Shown in pieces: positions 33,900 to 46,142 of a DNA stretch of 64,000 nt (position 1 is the first letter of the stretch; each line of letters starts with the position of its first letter). The notes below the pieces were generated by a model, which saw only the letters and a program-made list of their open reading frames with translations, was not told the DNA's origin and searched no databases. The translations under genes and the position numbers were made by a program. Location: the NCBI GenBank assembly GCA_051453625.1, contig JBOZIK010000001.1:294704488-294768487 (forward strand), read 5' to 3'. The DNA comes from Welwitschia mirabilis. Taxonomy: Eukaryota; Gnetophyta; Gnetopsida; Welwitschiales.

Positions 33900-36800
33900 C
33901 CAAAACTTTGAAAAGAAGAATAAAATGAAGATTATGAACTAGAATATTTAGGATACGAGGGGTAACCTAAAAGCTTGGATTCTTAAAGAATTTTTAACTA
34001 ATTATAATTTTGACATGAATAGACTTCATGAGGTAAAAATCTAATAAGAGGACACATATGAAAAGATGAAATAGATTTAGAATATAGAATGGGAATAAAG
34101 TCTTAGATAAGCAAGGAGTTTGACAATTCTTTTCAGAGGAAAATAGAGTTTAACTGATTAAAATTTATAACCCTTAATACATAGGGACGAGAATCATGTT
34201 ATGGGAAAACTTGGAGCAAAAACTTTTGAATATAAGGTATATAAGTACAAGGTATTTTAATCATCTGAGATTTGAATATAAAAAGCTACGTAGGAGGAGT
34301 AAAATCTAGTGGAAGCTTGAGAACTACAAGATTTCATAAATAATCTAAATCTAATTAACCTACCTTTGTAGAAAGTATAGTTTGCATGCTCAAATAGAAC
34401 AAAAAAAGAGAATAACATACTAAGGATAGATAAAATCCTTATTCCACTTAATTGGTTAAAAGTAACAGATTTGAGGTTAAAAGGATAATGTAAGTAGTGT
34501 TCAGACCACTAGCCTCTTATTCTTATTTCAAATGAATGGGAAGGCATGTTTTACCTTTGAAACTACATAGCTGTAAGAATAGGAATTAAAATAATATTTT
34601 AGAAATAATTAAAATGAAGAAGAAGAAGAAAATACCTTTCAAATGCTAAAGAGAAATCTCAACAAAATAAAACATTGGCTAAAGAATTAGAGTAAAACAT
34701 AAAGAGTCAAGATAAATAAAAAAGAGAAGCTAAATTAGGAGATAAAGGAGATCCAAATAAGACAAGAAGAAGGGGAAAACCTTTAGAAGGAAGAATAGCA
34801 AAAATACTTAGAGCTAAACAACATGAAATCAGAAGAGAAAATCTACTAGAACAAAGGACCTTTATTAATTAGTTGAAATAAGAAGACAAATATACTAAGT
34901 TCTTGTTTAGCATAGTTAATGAGAAGAAATTAATAGATGTCATTAATAAAGTTAAGTGCAAAGGTAAATTTTATAATTAAAAAACAATCCACGAAACCTT
35001 TTTTAGTATGTACAAAAACTATGGGAAAATAAAGGAGAAATAAAAAACTTAAATATCTACTCAAGGACATGGAAGAAGAAGACCTTATCAAAAACTATAG
35101 AAGAAGATGAAGTATGAGAAGGTTTTAAAACAATAAAACTAAACAAAATTTTAGAGATAGATGGATGGACAATGGAATTCTTAAAGATACATTAGTCATA
35201 CATAAGAAAGACGGTTAAACTAGATTTTAATAAAAAGAACAATAAAAGAAACCTTCAACAAAAAAAGGGTAATTATGCCTTATTTTTGGAATAATGCAAA
35301 CATAACATTGATATAAAACATAATAAAGGTAGTAGGTGTTAACAATTTTAAATTAATAAAAGTTTGTAATGTTATTTATACATTGTTTTCTAAGGTTCTC
35401 ACCCACAAAATCCACCCATATCTTCCCTAAATTTTTCCTCCAAACTAAGCTAACTTTCTAGAAAGATGAAGCATCTTTGAACAAGTACTCCTCCATCGTG
35501 AATTATTTCATTGTATAGAGTAAGAATCTAGCATGTGTTTTAAAATTAAATATTAAAAGATCCTATGACAGTATTTCCTAGGATTTCAAAATCCATTCTT
35601 TAAAGAGTAAAGGGCTTTTTAATAGATTTACACACTTAGTGTTGCATATGCAATAGTCATATAGGCTTAGACTAAAACATGATGAATAGATTTTTCTTTA
35701 TTTATTTTTGAAATAGAACAAGGGTTGAGATAGAGGGATTTCCTTTCATCCTATCTATTTCAGATTTTTTTAAACTTTTTACAAGATGACTTAGGATAAG
35801 CTTTAGGGAGGAGGGGGATTGATGACTAACCTTACATGGAACAAACTTTTCATGTAGTTATTTTACTAATGGTATTATAATTTTTTTAAAATGTAAAATT
35901 AAGTAAATCTAGGAAACATAACAAAAATTAAAAAAATTTAAAAGAGAATCAAGCCTAAAAACAAGGTAGGATAAAAGTAGAGTTTATTTCTTTACTACCT
36001 AAAAGTGTGTATAATAATATATAATTAGATTTTAATAAATGCAAAGACGAGATGAAATAGATTCTTAGCTAAGAGTACCTATGTTTAATTGAAACCATAT
36101 ATCTAGTTGGAGTAGCTTGGTGAAGAAACTTTAAAGGAGATATACTAGTTAAAATTTAGTTTTCTTGTGTATTAAAGAAAAAGTTTAGCTAACTCAGTTT
36201 TAGTAGCTATTGCAAGATATAGTGCTTTTACTAGAGTAGCTTAAACATACAATAGATAGAATCATCATAAAGTTTATTCAAGGAGGAGGAAAATGGATGT
36301 TCGGTTTCATGTAGTAGAATGGAACAAAATAACTAAGCTAGCAATATCAAGAGGATGAGAAATACAAGATGTTAAGAATAATATTTTTACTACCCAAATG
36401 AACTAATTTGAAAAGGTAAAAGAGGGGAGTTCGGACCCTAAATAAAAATGAATAAAAAAATAAATATAGAGATCAGAGAGCACAGTAGAGAAATTCTCTT
36501 TTCTAGGCAACCCTTTACAAAGGAATAACGAAGATAGAAGAATGGACAAATTAGTAGCTAGAAGAAAGTAATTAGTAACATTGGCTATGCAAAATTCTAA
36601 ATGGATTGATTTCAAATGAAATAGAGGAGATTATTCTAGCTAATCTTTGGCTTTAAAGGAGGATAGAAACTAAAGTTAAAGATTGTTGAAGCAGGGAGAA
36701 TTTGCCAAAAAGTGGGGATCCTAAATTAATGTTATAATAAAGAAATTAGAAGAAATGATGGCTAAGTGGAAGTTAATACATAGTTATTATAGGAATAGAA

Positions 36801-37200
36801 TAGTGATTAGTAATGAAATGATTACTCTAAATTAGTTACTAATCATAAAATATGATTTGAGTGTGCTGCTTAGAAATACATGATGGAAATGCACGATGAG
36901 GAAGTATGAAGTATTACAATGGTTAATTGTAAAGGGACATGTACTAATGCTAGTTAATTTAATGTAATCTAGGATTTAGGCTTGGAGACTTATGGTTCAA
37001 TTTGTAAGGGGTTTTATCGGCAATAAGATTAGAGTGGCATTAGTGACATAGTGAGGGACTTAGGTGTAATTTATGGTTCATCTAGATTATAAGAAATAGT
37101 CAAATTTGAAGATGCTAAAAGTGTGATTTCCAAACAGTGATTTATAGATAAAAATATAAATCATTGGATGGACACCTCTAATGGGGACGAAAGGGGGGCC
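33900..37200 (+). pseudogene. LINE 1, ORF2 (endonuclease and reverse transcriptase), decayed
   Basis: An endonuclease start is visible at 33,930 ('GNLKAWILKEFLTNYNFDM', then 'LHEVK'). A palm entry lies at about 35,125-35,185 ('LNKILEIDGWTMEFLKIH'). At 35,335-35,520 come 'LIKVCNVIYTLFSKVLTHKI' and 'HPYLP', the 'RPISLCN..YKI.SK.L' region. At 35,545-35,580 'KLNIKRSYDSIS' matches 'KLDI.KAYD.V'. A late piece at 36,300-36,390 ('FHVVEWNKITKLAISRG' with 'EIQDVKNN') matches the 'HLV.W..I..PK..GGLGIR.L' block. The catalytic YADD box was not found intact. Stops are very frequent, many of them TAG or TAA. Confidence 0.65.
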
Positions 37201-37600
37201 TAATTTTTAATCAGGTGATTTCATTAAAGAAGAAAAACTTATTATAGAAAACAGGTAATTCCTAGTCACCCCTAAGCTCACAACTAAACATACATGATTA
37301 GAATTATAAGGTGAACTCATCTTTTCATCATTCATGGGGTATAATAATACTAACAAGTTCTTTGGAAGAAAAGTTCCAAGAACGTGTACTTGACTTTGAT
37401 TCAAAAGATTTCTTATTACCTCAAGCACTCAAATTGGAAGGGAGAGTCATGTCATGGGAGAATAGTCTCAAGGAGGCCAAGGCTCGAATAGACCAACTTA
37501 AAACTAGTGTCTAAAAGAAAATGCACACTTGAAAGATCAAAACATAGAAATAGAGAATACAAGGCTTCCTTCAGACTAAATAAAGAAGAAGGTGAGGATC
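37201..37600 (+). pseudogene. Short coiled-coil coding remnant beside Copia E
   Basis: Plus frame 37,360-37,514 includes 'LEGRVMSWENSLKEAKARID', followed after a frame change by 'ENAHLKDQNIEIEN', both heptad-like. It stops at the LTR of Copia E and may be the exon or ORF into which that element jumped. No family recognised. Confidence 0.3.
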
Positions 37601-39173
37601 ATTAAACTCAAAGGGGAGGGGTAAATGAACTCTACTAACTAGAATGTTTAACTAATAACAAAATAAAAAAGCATAATACTAAATACCTTAATAAGATAAC
37701 ATGGTTTTCCAACTTGGGTACATCCACACATAAAGGTAGATTATTCTCATACCTGTAGATATTCTTGACCTACAAGAAAATAGTGGTTTTTTGGTGCACC
37801 ATCAACCTTACAATAATGAGAGTTTCATTATAAGGCAACACTCTCTTTTTCATAGGGAAATAATGGTTTTCCAGGTGCATCATAAACCTTATAACAATGG
37901 GAGTCTCCTCACAAGGTAGCACTCTCTTCTCCGTAGGGAAATAGTGGTTTTCTATATGCATCACAAATCTTACAATAATGAGAGTCTCCTCATAAGGAAA
38001 CACTCTATTCCCCACAAGGAAATAGTGATTTTCTGGCTAACCATTAACTTACAATAATGAAAGTGCTCAAAGGAATAATCTCAATGCATACCCATAGAAG
38101 GCTTATCTTAGAATGAGTTTTTAATACAGATTTTGTAATACAGAATGGAATTACAATAATATTTAGAATTAAGATAGTCTAATAATGTAATATGCATAAA
38201 TATAATACAATGACAAGCCTGAAAGATGTAGCTTTAAAGAAGTGCTTGAGTTCCTCATTGTTGTCGTAGTAACGAGTGCAAGAGAATGATGCAGTAATAT
38301 AGGATCCAAGAACAAATGATGTAGTACTAAAATCTCCTTTGGAAATGATATCTTTGATTCTTCGTGAGTAGTTCTAATTACTCATGAGTTTGTGCTCTGA
38401 GCTAGATTCGTTTGTTATATTTCCTTGAAGTACCAAATGTTATGAATTGCTCTGTGATGTCATGTCTTTACACCATTGAAGAAAAAATAGTTGTTTGACC
38501 TTAAACAGTTGCCATTTAAACTTTGTAATCATTGTGCAATGGATAGGAAATGTTTAGGCGTCGAGTGCACATCTTTATTTTTAATCAACATGAACTTTAA
38601 TATAAGACATATTCAAATTTCTAAACATCTAATAACAGTTAGACATCTTCACCTTATAGATATCTTTAGTGAACTTGCCCAAAATTTGATGAAAATTAGT
38701 TTATCTGTTCTTTGGGCCTTTCTAATCATAAATTTGCAATGTAAACATTGATAGCTCATCTGAAACATAAAATATTAGTCAAAATGCAAAATCAATTTGT
38801 TACTTATTTTAGCTTAGTATTTACGTCTTCATCTATGTTAGGTTTAACTTTCAGCATAGTCATCTTTGATGAGATAGTTGTCTTTAACCTATGCCCTGAA
38901 AGCTAGTATATTAGAGATTTCTTTAATCTTTAGATGTCTTCATTAGAGACATCTTCAATTGTTTAGACGTCTTCACCATAAATGTCTTTAATTTTATAAA
39001 CATTTTCATACAACTAATTTTACATTTCAATAACTAAAACTTTTCATGAGATATCATCTTTGAAGATGTGATAACACCTTGTGCTTATCATAATTTGATG
39101 TTCTTTGTAATGACCTATCTACATAATGAAACAAAATATTTAACAAGTGGAATCATTAAACCTAGATTTAGCA
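37601..39173 (-). repeat. 3' LTR of Copia E
   Basis: It matches 44,564-46,142 throughout. Shared blocks include ATTAAACTCAAA, AAGATAACATGGTTT, four copies of an 81-bp unit, AGGTTTAACTTTCAGCATAG/AGGTCTAACTTTCAGCATAG, and GAGATATCATCTTTGAA. On the minus strand it opens with TGCTAAATCTA at 39,173. Confidence 0.85.
37778..38070 (-). repeat. 81-bp tandem repeat, four copies, in the 3' LTR of Copia E
   Basis: Each unit carries GAAATAGTGGTTTTC, a CACAAACCTTACAATAATG-type block, GAGAGTCTCCTCA and CACTCTCTTCTCC. As 81 is 27 codons, the minus strand stays open (37,770-38,015) and gives a periodic peptide with 'ENHYFP..KRVLP..ET'. Probably not a real protein. Confidence 0.9.
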
Positions 39174-39195
39174 ATAATATTTTCCTTTTTGATAA
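39174..39195 (-). other. Polypurine-like tract before the 3' LTR of Copia E
   Basis: The minus strand reads CAAAAAGGAAAATATTAT just before the LTR opens. The A/G run is a plausible plus-strand primer site, now decayed. Confidence 0.45.
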
Positions 39196-39769
39196 TGTTC
39201 AAAACTTGACAAATCTCATTAGTTAACTAAAATTAGATAATTATATTCTAGAAAAGTGCACATAATCAATTTTTGCAATGATATTGGAGAAACAAGATAT
39301 TAATCACTTGAGTAAAAAATAAAGGTTCATAAACATTTGATAAATCATGATATTAGCCATTTGAATAAGCATGTAGTCTGTAGAGAAGAAAGGCATAAAA
39401 ACATTTGATAAATATGCTTATGGTAATGTGCTAATACTAAATATTAGAGCATGTCATAATAGAAATGTGCTATATAATATGATATTAAGACATTAAGAGT
39501 GTGATAACAAGAAAAGTGTGCTAATAAGCAACAACAATAATGATGTATGCTAAATGGTATAAGTGATCATCAACAAACAATGGTGACACTTAGGGATCAA
39601 ATCCAAAATCTCGAAGATAAGTGCTCTATGCCTAACAGGATGTCCTCAAGCTAAAAGCTATTATACCTAACTAAAAGAACCTAATTTTCTAAAAATTCTT
39701 CCCCTTTTTGGATACTAGAGAAAAGGACTTAATCACTAAGAGTAGATTCACTCATATAATTTCTATCTT

Positions 39770-41440
39770 AATCTTCTTCATCATTATCGTTGTTGTCATG
39801 GATGGTAGAGATTTGTTGGGTATAGGATGAGGATGATATTGGTTGTAGACTATGGAACTTCCTAGAAGAATGCTGAGATGTCTTACCTAGGCCTTCATAG
39901 GCCTATCTCCCTATAGGTTGCTATGTTTGATAAGTGATGGACATCCCAGAGAAACTAGTTGTGGCTGCCTCTTCAAAGGATTACGGTAATTGCATAGAGA
40001 AAATGGATGGCACCTAAAGAGGTTCAATGTGAGATGGTGGTGGTGATGGTATATGTAATACAGGTGTAAAAGGGAGGTGTGGTGATCAAGAGTGTTTAGG
40101 AAGAAATCATGGCTAGGTAGGACGACAAACTAAAATCTTACAGCATGGATGGTGGAAGATGAAAGATTGTACATCTGAGCTCTCAGACTTTTTCTCCTGC
40201 TATTATTGCCTTTGCTGTAATGGACTGGTTACCTATTGCTTCCCATGCACCTATTCCTCCATGGAATCCTTGTAATTCCCTTGAGCCTGTGCCTCATCTT
40301 TTAATGACTCCTTTATAGAGTCACTATCAGCTTCTTTGTCAGAGTCATATTCTATGCAATGTAGAGCTACAGGTGCTGCTTCCTTTTCTTGTAATTTCTT
40401 TTCAGAATCTGACCATGTAGGAGTCCTCATGGATTCCCAACTCTCTACCAGTGCCTCGTCCTCGCTTACTTTATATCTGTGTTTCTTTATCCTTAATAAG
40501 TTTATGATGATTTTACCAATCATTTTAGCTATTGCCTTTAATATCTTTTTAACAGATGAAGAGCTATGAGTAGTAGTAGAATAAGATTGCTTTTTATGCT
40601 TGTGTCCTCACCTGGTGACACTCATACTTTTTGTTTTTCACTGAACTCTGCTAGTGGTTTCTTTGGTTAGGTAATGTTTACCTATGGTATTACTACACTA
40701 GTGCTACTAATAATCAAACTAATAAGACAAGGGTGATGAAAGTCTGACCCTTGCTAAATAGAGAGATAATATTCATACACAATATAAAGCCCAAATCTAT
40801 CTTTAATATAGTAAGAAAATGGTAAATAATAAAGGTATGCATTAGTTTACAATAGCTATAACTTTCTTCTCTAACCAAAATATTGTAAAACAATATTAAA
40901 CTAAGAATAGAGGCATCTAGAATCATATCTTTTATCTCTATGTTTTTCATAAAATTATTCTAATGTTTCTAAATAAAACATTGCTCATATTTCTTCTTGA
41001 CACATTGATAACTCTAGAAGTGAAAATTCCTTAAATAAATATGCATAAATCTAAGGAACATTTGAATCATCTATGCTAAGTAATAAATTGACAGAACTAG
41101 CAATAATGTCCAAACAAGTAACTCTAACTTGAGTTTCAAAGGCACCTGTGGTATCATCTATTTCATGTATGTTGGCATAGAACTCTCTTACAATAGGAAA
41201 TAAAATACTCTAGTCTAACTGTACAGTAATTTGTCATTCAAACCATGTAAAATAAGCACCAAGCTGATCTTTGTGCTATTTTTGAAAACCAAGAGTTCTT
41301 TTTGCAATAATGGAATTTGTTGACCAAGTTCTATATCTTTTGGCTACTGCCTCATGATAGTACTGAAGCTCATATTATGATCTTTACTACTCTAAAGCTT
41401 GTTCTTTGCCTCTAGAAGTACCAATTGGCTTTTTTTAACC
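39770..41440 (-). pseudogene. Plant 'putative transposon protein' (VREFYAN) domain ORF inside Copia E
   Basis: Read from about 41,440 down, one frame interrupted mostly by single stops shows 'EAVAKRYRTWSTNSIIAKRT', then 'LGAYFTWFE', 'FPIVREFYANIHEID' (about 41,150-41,195) and 'QVRVTCLDIIASSVNLLLSI'. That matches the plant transposon-protein domain recognised by 'LVREFYAN' and a following 'VRG..V.F....IN..LG' block (Pfam Transposase_32, as I recall). A charged tail follows (40,251-40,523, open for 90 codons, Glu/Asp/Ser-rich) and then a Pro-rich segment near 40,030-40,100. Such ORFs occur in plant transposons and around Gypsy elements; the function is unknown. It is on the same strand as Copia E and lies where integrase and reverse transcriptase should be. 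Confidence 0.55.
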
Positions 41441-42133
41441 ATTTTTGCAAGATATATGGAAAGACTAATAAAAAATTAACTGAAATGTAAGAAACAATGA
41501 AAAATATGCATCTGTGTAATGAAAAACCATGTTCTTTCTTATTTTTGAGATGTCTCACAAATCCAAGACATCTTGATAGTGAAATTTAAGAGAATCAAAC
41601 TTGAGAAATCTTCTGAGAAAGACATCTATCGAGTGAAGACTTGAAAATGAGATTTAATAACTCATTTCAAAATAAAAAGGGTTAAAACCTTAGATTTTTG
41701 GCACATTTTAATTTCTGCAATGGTACAGTCAAGATGTATACAATCTAAAAGATGTCAAAAATGCAAAAATTAGATGTTTACAAACTTCAATATGTCTTTT
41801 GTTAAAAAATTTCAAATACATTTTCTTGCTGTTAATATGTCAATAAAATTTAAAATGTCCATTTTGAAAAATTAAAATAGCATACCTACCCTTCAAAAGC
41901 ATTTGCTTTTAAGACACCTACAAATCTCAAGCCATTTTACATATGGATGTCTGTAATGAAATTTCAGGCTTTTCAAAAAGATCTACAACTATTACAAACA
42001 TAATAATAATACTTTAAAAAAGTAAATAACAAGTACATTATTTAACTTTTACTAATACATCTAATCATAATCTTAACTTATAAGATAAAAAAATGTAAAG
42101 TTAAGAATTTAAATGATATTACTTGTTAACTTA

Positions 42134-44503
42134 CCTAATTTGGCAAGGCCCAATCTGCAAGTTCTTGCACAACCTTGTAATACTTTCAGTACTAAGAGAT
42201 TTTGAGAATACATTACCAAGTATATTGTTGGCATATTGTATCATGATGCCTTTGTTGTATCTTTTGTATTGTATTGAGTCCTTTTTGTATGCTTCATAGA
42301 TTTAAATGCCTTTCAACCTAGAAGGTTCTCTTACCATTTTCCTTTTGATTAATTCCTCCTTTTCATAACTAGGATTTTTGTGCTAATGCTTTGCTTCTCT
42401 TGTTTTGCTTAATAAACACTTGGTTTCATTATTAGAACTATCTGCCAGAGTAGTGATATATACATTTTTCTTCCTTATACCAGCAAATAAAACTTTCGTA
42501 GAAATTTGTTCTCTAATACTACCATCATCTCTTGTAAATTTAACAGAAAAATTTTCATCATAAAGTTGGATTATAGTTAGGAGATTATATTGCAAAACTT
42601 CTATAAACAAAACATCCTTTACCTCTAGTTGATTTTCTTTTTCAATCATCAATACTTTGGTTGGTGCTTCCATATTATCTCAAAAGATTACAACTTCTTT
42701 ATCTTATTTTATTAAGGTAGTAAAATAGGATTTATCTCTTGTTATGTGCCTTGAACATCTACTATTAACACACTAGGTATGCTTCTTTATGGTTCTAAGT
42801 GCAATTTGTGCTAAAAGTGTTGGTTTTTCTTTTGAAACTCATACCTTTCTTAGTTTATCCTATACAAAATGATGTACCATTCTACTATGCCTCTTGGAAT
42901 TGTTAGTATAATACCTATTTTTAAATTTCATTGGACATTTATATTAATAAGGGCCTATATTATGATAATAATAGCAAATTATTTTATTTCTAAATGCTAA
43001 ATGTTCATACCATGGCTTACAATTCAATTTGTTAAACAAGGAGGTTGAAGTGCTAATTGTTGCTCCATAATGTCCTATGCCACTCTTGTTATTTGAACTT
43101 CTACATCGCCCAAGCATGACATTTAAAGTCTCCTTTCCTTGGGTAAATTTTTCATTAATTCTCTTTGAATCTAATAGTTCCTATCTTATATTCTCCAAAT
43201 CACATATTAGTGTACTAATCTCAGCTTTAAGAGCTAAGTTTTCAGATGATAATTTATTGCAAATATTCTTTTCTTATTTATAGGATTTTTCATGAGTATG
43301 AAGTAAATTTTTCATATTAGTACGTAATTTTTGTAGTTTAACAATTTTTTTGGAAATTAAGTTGTACCTTTCTTGAAGATCCATATCTATGTCATCTTTA
43401 CTTTCTGAATCATACTCTTCTTTTGTCTCATCACTTTCTTATTGAAAGTGTGTAATAACCATGTAAGAAGGATGAGATTTTTCATCATCATACATTTATT
43501 CTTCTATTGCCTCTTCATCATCATCCCATCTTGTAAAGAAGGATCTCTTCTTCTTTGACTCTTTCTTTCGTTATATGTCCTCTTCCTCCACATACCCAAC
43601 ATTCTATCTTGGAAATGTCAAAAAAATAAGTATTACTAGAATACTTACTTTTAGACTTACCTTTGGTTTAAAATTTATATGGTCTTTTGAATTCATCTCT
43701 TTTGTTGTACTTGCATAAAAGAAGTCTTTTTACTTTACTTGTAACGAGAGCAAGTTCATCATTTACTTCATCATCAAAGTCATATTCTTCCTATTTTTCT
43801 TTTGCCTTTCCATTTGAATTCTGTTTTATACTTTCAATTATCTTAAGGGTAATGGATTTTTCTTTCAAGGGTTCATATCATATGAGATTCATTTTATATG
43901 CTGTAAGAGCACTCTGGTGTTGAAATCTCTTGGCTCTTCCATGGCTAAAGTCTTGGGCCTGTATTTAAGGGTTAGAGATCTAACAACTTTTTATATTACC
44001 TTTACTTCAAGAAGACTTTCTCTGATGCCACGTATTGCATATACATGTTTGAGACTATAGTGAAGTACTTGTGAACTCTTTCTCTATGGTTCATTTTGAG
44101 ATTCTCAAGGTAGTTTAATTCATATGAGAAGCTATGATTGTTTCACAAAAGAAGTACCTTCATATGTTCTAACTAGAACATTCCAAATTTCTTATGTCAT
44201 CTTGTAACTTGCTATTCTATTGAACTCTTCTTTTGTTGAAGCAGAATAAAGTGCATTTTTGGCTTTAGAATCATTCATGAAAGTAATTTTCTCTTTACCT
44301 TCCCAATCTTTTCTTTGCTTGATTTGAGTGATGATGTTACTTGTAGCATTTATTACAACTTAGGTAAGATCTGTATATCCTTTTTCTATGCTTTACTATA
44401 TCTGAAACTTAAAAGGCTATAAGTACATCCACATCCTCATCTTCCAATAGACATAGTTTGTCCCATCAAAGAGGGGAGGTCTAACAGATGGCATCCCTTC
44501 CAT
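42134..44503 (-). pseudogene. Copia E gag-protease-preintegrase, broken
   Basis: The probable ATG is at 44,503, followed by 'VRPPLFDGTNYVYWKMRMW', the usual Copia gag start. UBN2-like gag runs to about 43,600. A zinc knuckle near 43,560-43,610 reads 'CWVCGGRGHITKER', with the last Cys now Arg. A heptad-rich stretch follows. The protease start at about 42,720-42,780 reads 'CVNSRCSRHITRDKSYF', where the catalytic D-S-G has become N-S-R by two G-to-A steps. The GAG-preintegrase domain (42,383-42,673) has 'EVKDVLFIEVLQYNLLTIIQ'. Homology ends around 42,134 ('LCKNLQIGPCQ'). Many TAG and TAA stops. Confidence 0.78.
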
Positions 44504-44538
44504 TGTTAACTAAAGAAAGTTACTTCTTTCTGTGAGTA

Positions 44539-44553
44539 CCTACTTTGATACCA
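44539..44553 (-). other. Primer-binding site of Copia E
   Basis: The minus strand reads TGGTATCAAAGTAGG. The first eight bases fit initiator tRNA-Met and the rest is a common variant in Copia elements of this kind. It lies 10-11 bases inside the conserved part of the LTR. Confidence 0.75.
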
Positions 44554-44563
44554 CTTAAAGAGT

Positions 44564-46142
44564 ATTAAACTCAAAAGGGAGAAGTGAATGAGTTTTACAA
44601 AATAAAATTTTTAATCAATAATAGAATGAAAAAGCATAATATAAATACCTTACTAAGATAACATGGTTTCCCAACCTGACTACGTTTACACATAAAGGAT
44701 AGCTTCCTTTCACACCTCTGGATATTCTTAACCTGTAAGAGAATAGTGGTTTTCTAGTGCACCACCAAAATTACAATAATCAGATTCTCCTCACAAGGTA
44801 ATACTCTCTTCTCCATAGGGAAATAATGGTATTCTAAACATGCCACAAATATTACAATAATGAGAGTCTCCTCACAAGGCAGCATTCTCTTTTCCATAGG
44901 GAAATAGTGGTTTTCCAGGTGTATCACAAATCTTATAACAAAGAGAGTTTCCTCACAAAGTAGTACTCTCTTCCCTGCAAAAAAATAGTGATTTCTTAAC
45001 TCACCACTAACCTTATAATATTGTAAGTACTCACAGGCATAATATTAATGCAAACCTATACAAGGATTGCCTTATAGTAAGTTTTATAATACAAAATGGG
45101 CCTATATCAATATTCAGAAATAAAATAGTTTAACGATGTAGTATTTAGAAATACAATACAATAATAAGACTAAAATATGTAGCTTTAAATAAGTGCTTGA
45201 TTTCCTTCTTGTTATCGTCATCATGAGTGCAAAAGAATGATGCAATAATGTAGGATCAGAGAACAAATGATGTAGCAATAAAATCTTCTTTTCAAATAAT
45301 ATCTTTAATCCTTTGTGAGTAGTTCTAATCACTCATGAATTTGTGCTTTAAGCTAGATTCATTCTCTATATTTTCTTAAAGTACCAAAAGTTATGAATTT
45401 CTCTTTGACATTGTGTCTTTTTATCATTGAAGAAAAACTAGCTATTTGATCTTGAACAGTAGTCATTTAAACTTTGTAATCATCATGCAATGCATAGAAA
45501 ACATGTAGGCATAAAGGGTACATATTCATTTTTAATCAACATGAACTTTGATCTAAGACATTTTTAAATTTGTAGATGTCTACTAATAGTTAGACGTCTT
45601 TACCTTGTAGATGTCTTTAATGAACTTGTCCAGAATTTGATGAAAATTAGTCTATATAATCGTTAAACCTTAATGATCATGAATATGTGATGTAAAAGTT
45701 GATAGATTACCTAAAAGGTAAAATATTAGTTAAAATTTGAAATGACTCTATTACCTATTTCAGCTCTGTATAGACGTCTTCAAACATGTAGACGTCTTCA
45801 TCTATATTAGGTCTAACTTTCAGCATAGCCATATTTAAAGAAATAGTTATCTTTAACATGTATCTTGAAAGCTGGTACATTAGAAAAATCTTTAATCTAT
45901 AGATGTATTTATTAGAGATGTCTTTAATTGTCTAGACATCTTTACTATATATGTCTTCCACTCTATAAACATTTTCAAATAATCAATTTTGGATTTTAGC
46001 AACTGAACCTTTTCATGAGATATCATCTTTGAAAACCTGGCAATGACTTGTTCTTATCATTATTTGATGTTCTTTGCAATGACTTGTTTACACAATGATC
46101 TGAAATATTTAAAAAATGGAATCATCAAAATTAGATTTACCA
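44564..46142 (-). repeat. 5' LTR of Copia E
   Basis: Direct repeat of 37,601-39,173 in the same orientation. It opens on the minus strand with TGGTAAATCTAAT at 46,142. It carries four copies of the 81-bp unit (44,733-45,030) and a cluster of GACGTC-type motifs (45,570-45,965). Confidence 0.85.
44733..45030 (-). repeat. 81-bp tandem repeat, four copies, in the 5' LTR of Copia E
   Basis: Same unit and same copy number as in the partner LTR, so the array was already present when the element inserted. Here the periodic frame is closed by substitutions. Confidence 0.88.

Larger units (their letters stand above)
37601..46142 (-). mobile_element. Copia E, full-length but chimeric LTR retrotransposon
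   Basis: It has two direct LTRs of 1,573 and 1,579 bp, a primer-binding site and gag at the right end, and an A/G-rich tract before the left LTR; the element reads on the minus strand. The internal 5.4 kb keeps gag, protease and the start of the GAG-preintegrase domain. Coding similarity to Copia ends at about 42,134, and I found no integrase, reverse transcriptase or RNase H. Terminal five-base target copies do not match by eye, so the exact ends may be off by a few bases. The LTRs differ at many positions, so it is old. Confidence 0.8.

Noticed and set aside
37770-38015. 81-codon minus frame with repeated peptides
   Set aside because: It follows from an 81-bp LTR repeat being divisible by three; the matching frame in the partner LTR is closed.
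37601-39173. Separate promoter-like repeat unit
   Set aside because: Its near copy at 44,564-46,142 in the same direction, with a primer site beside that copy, shows it is an LTR.
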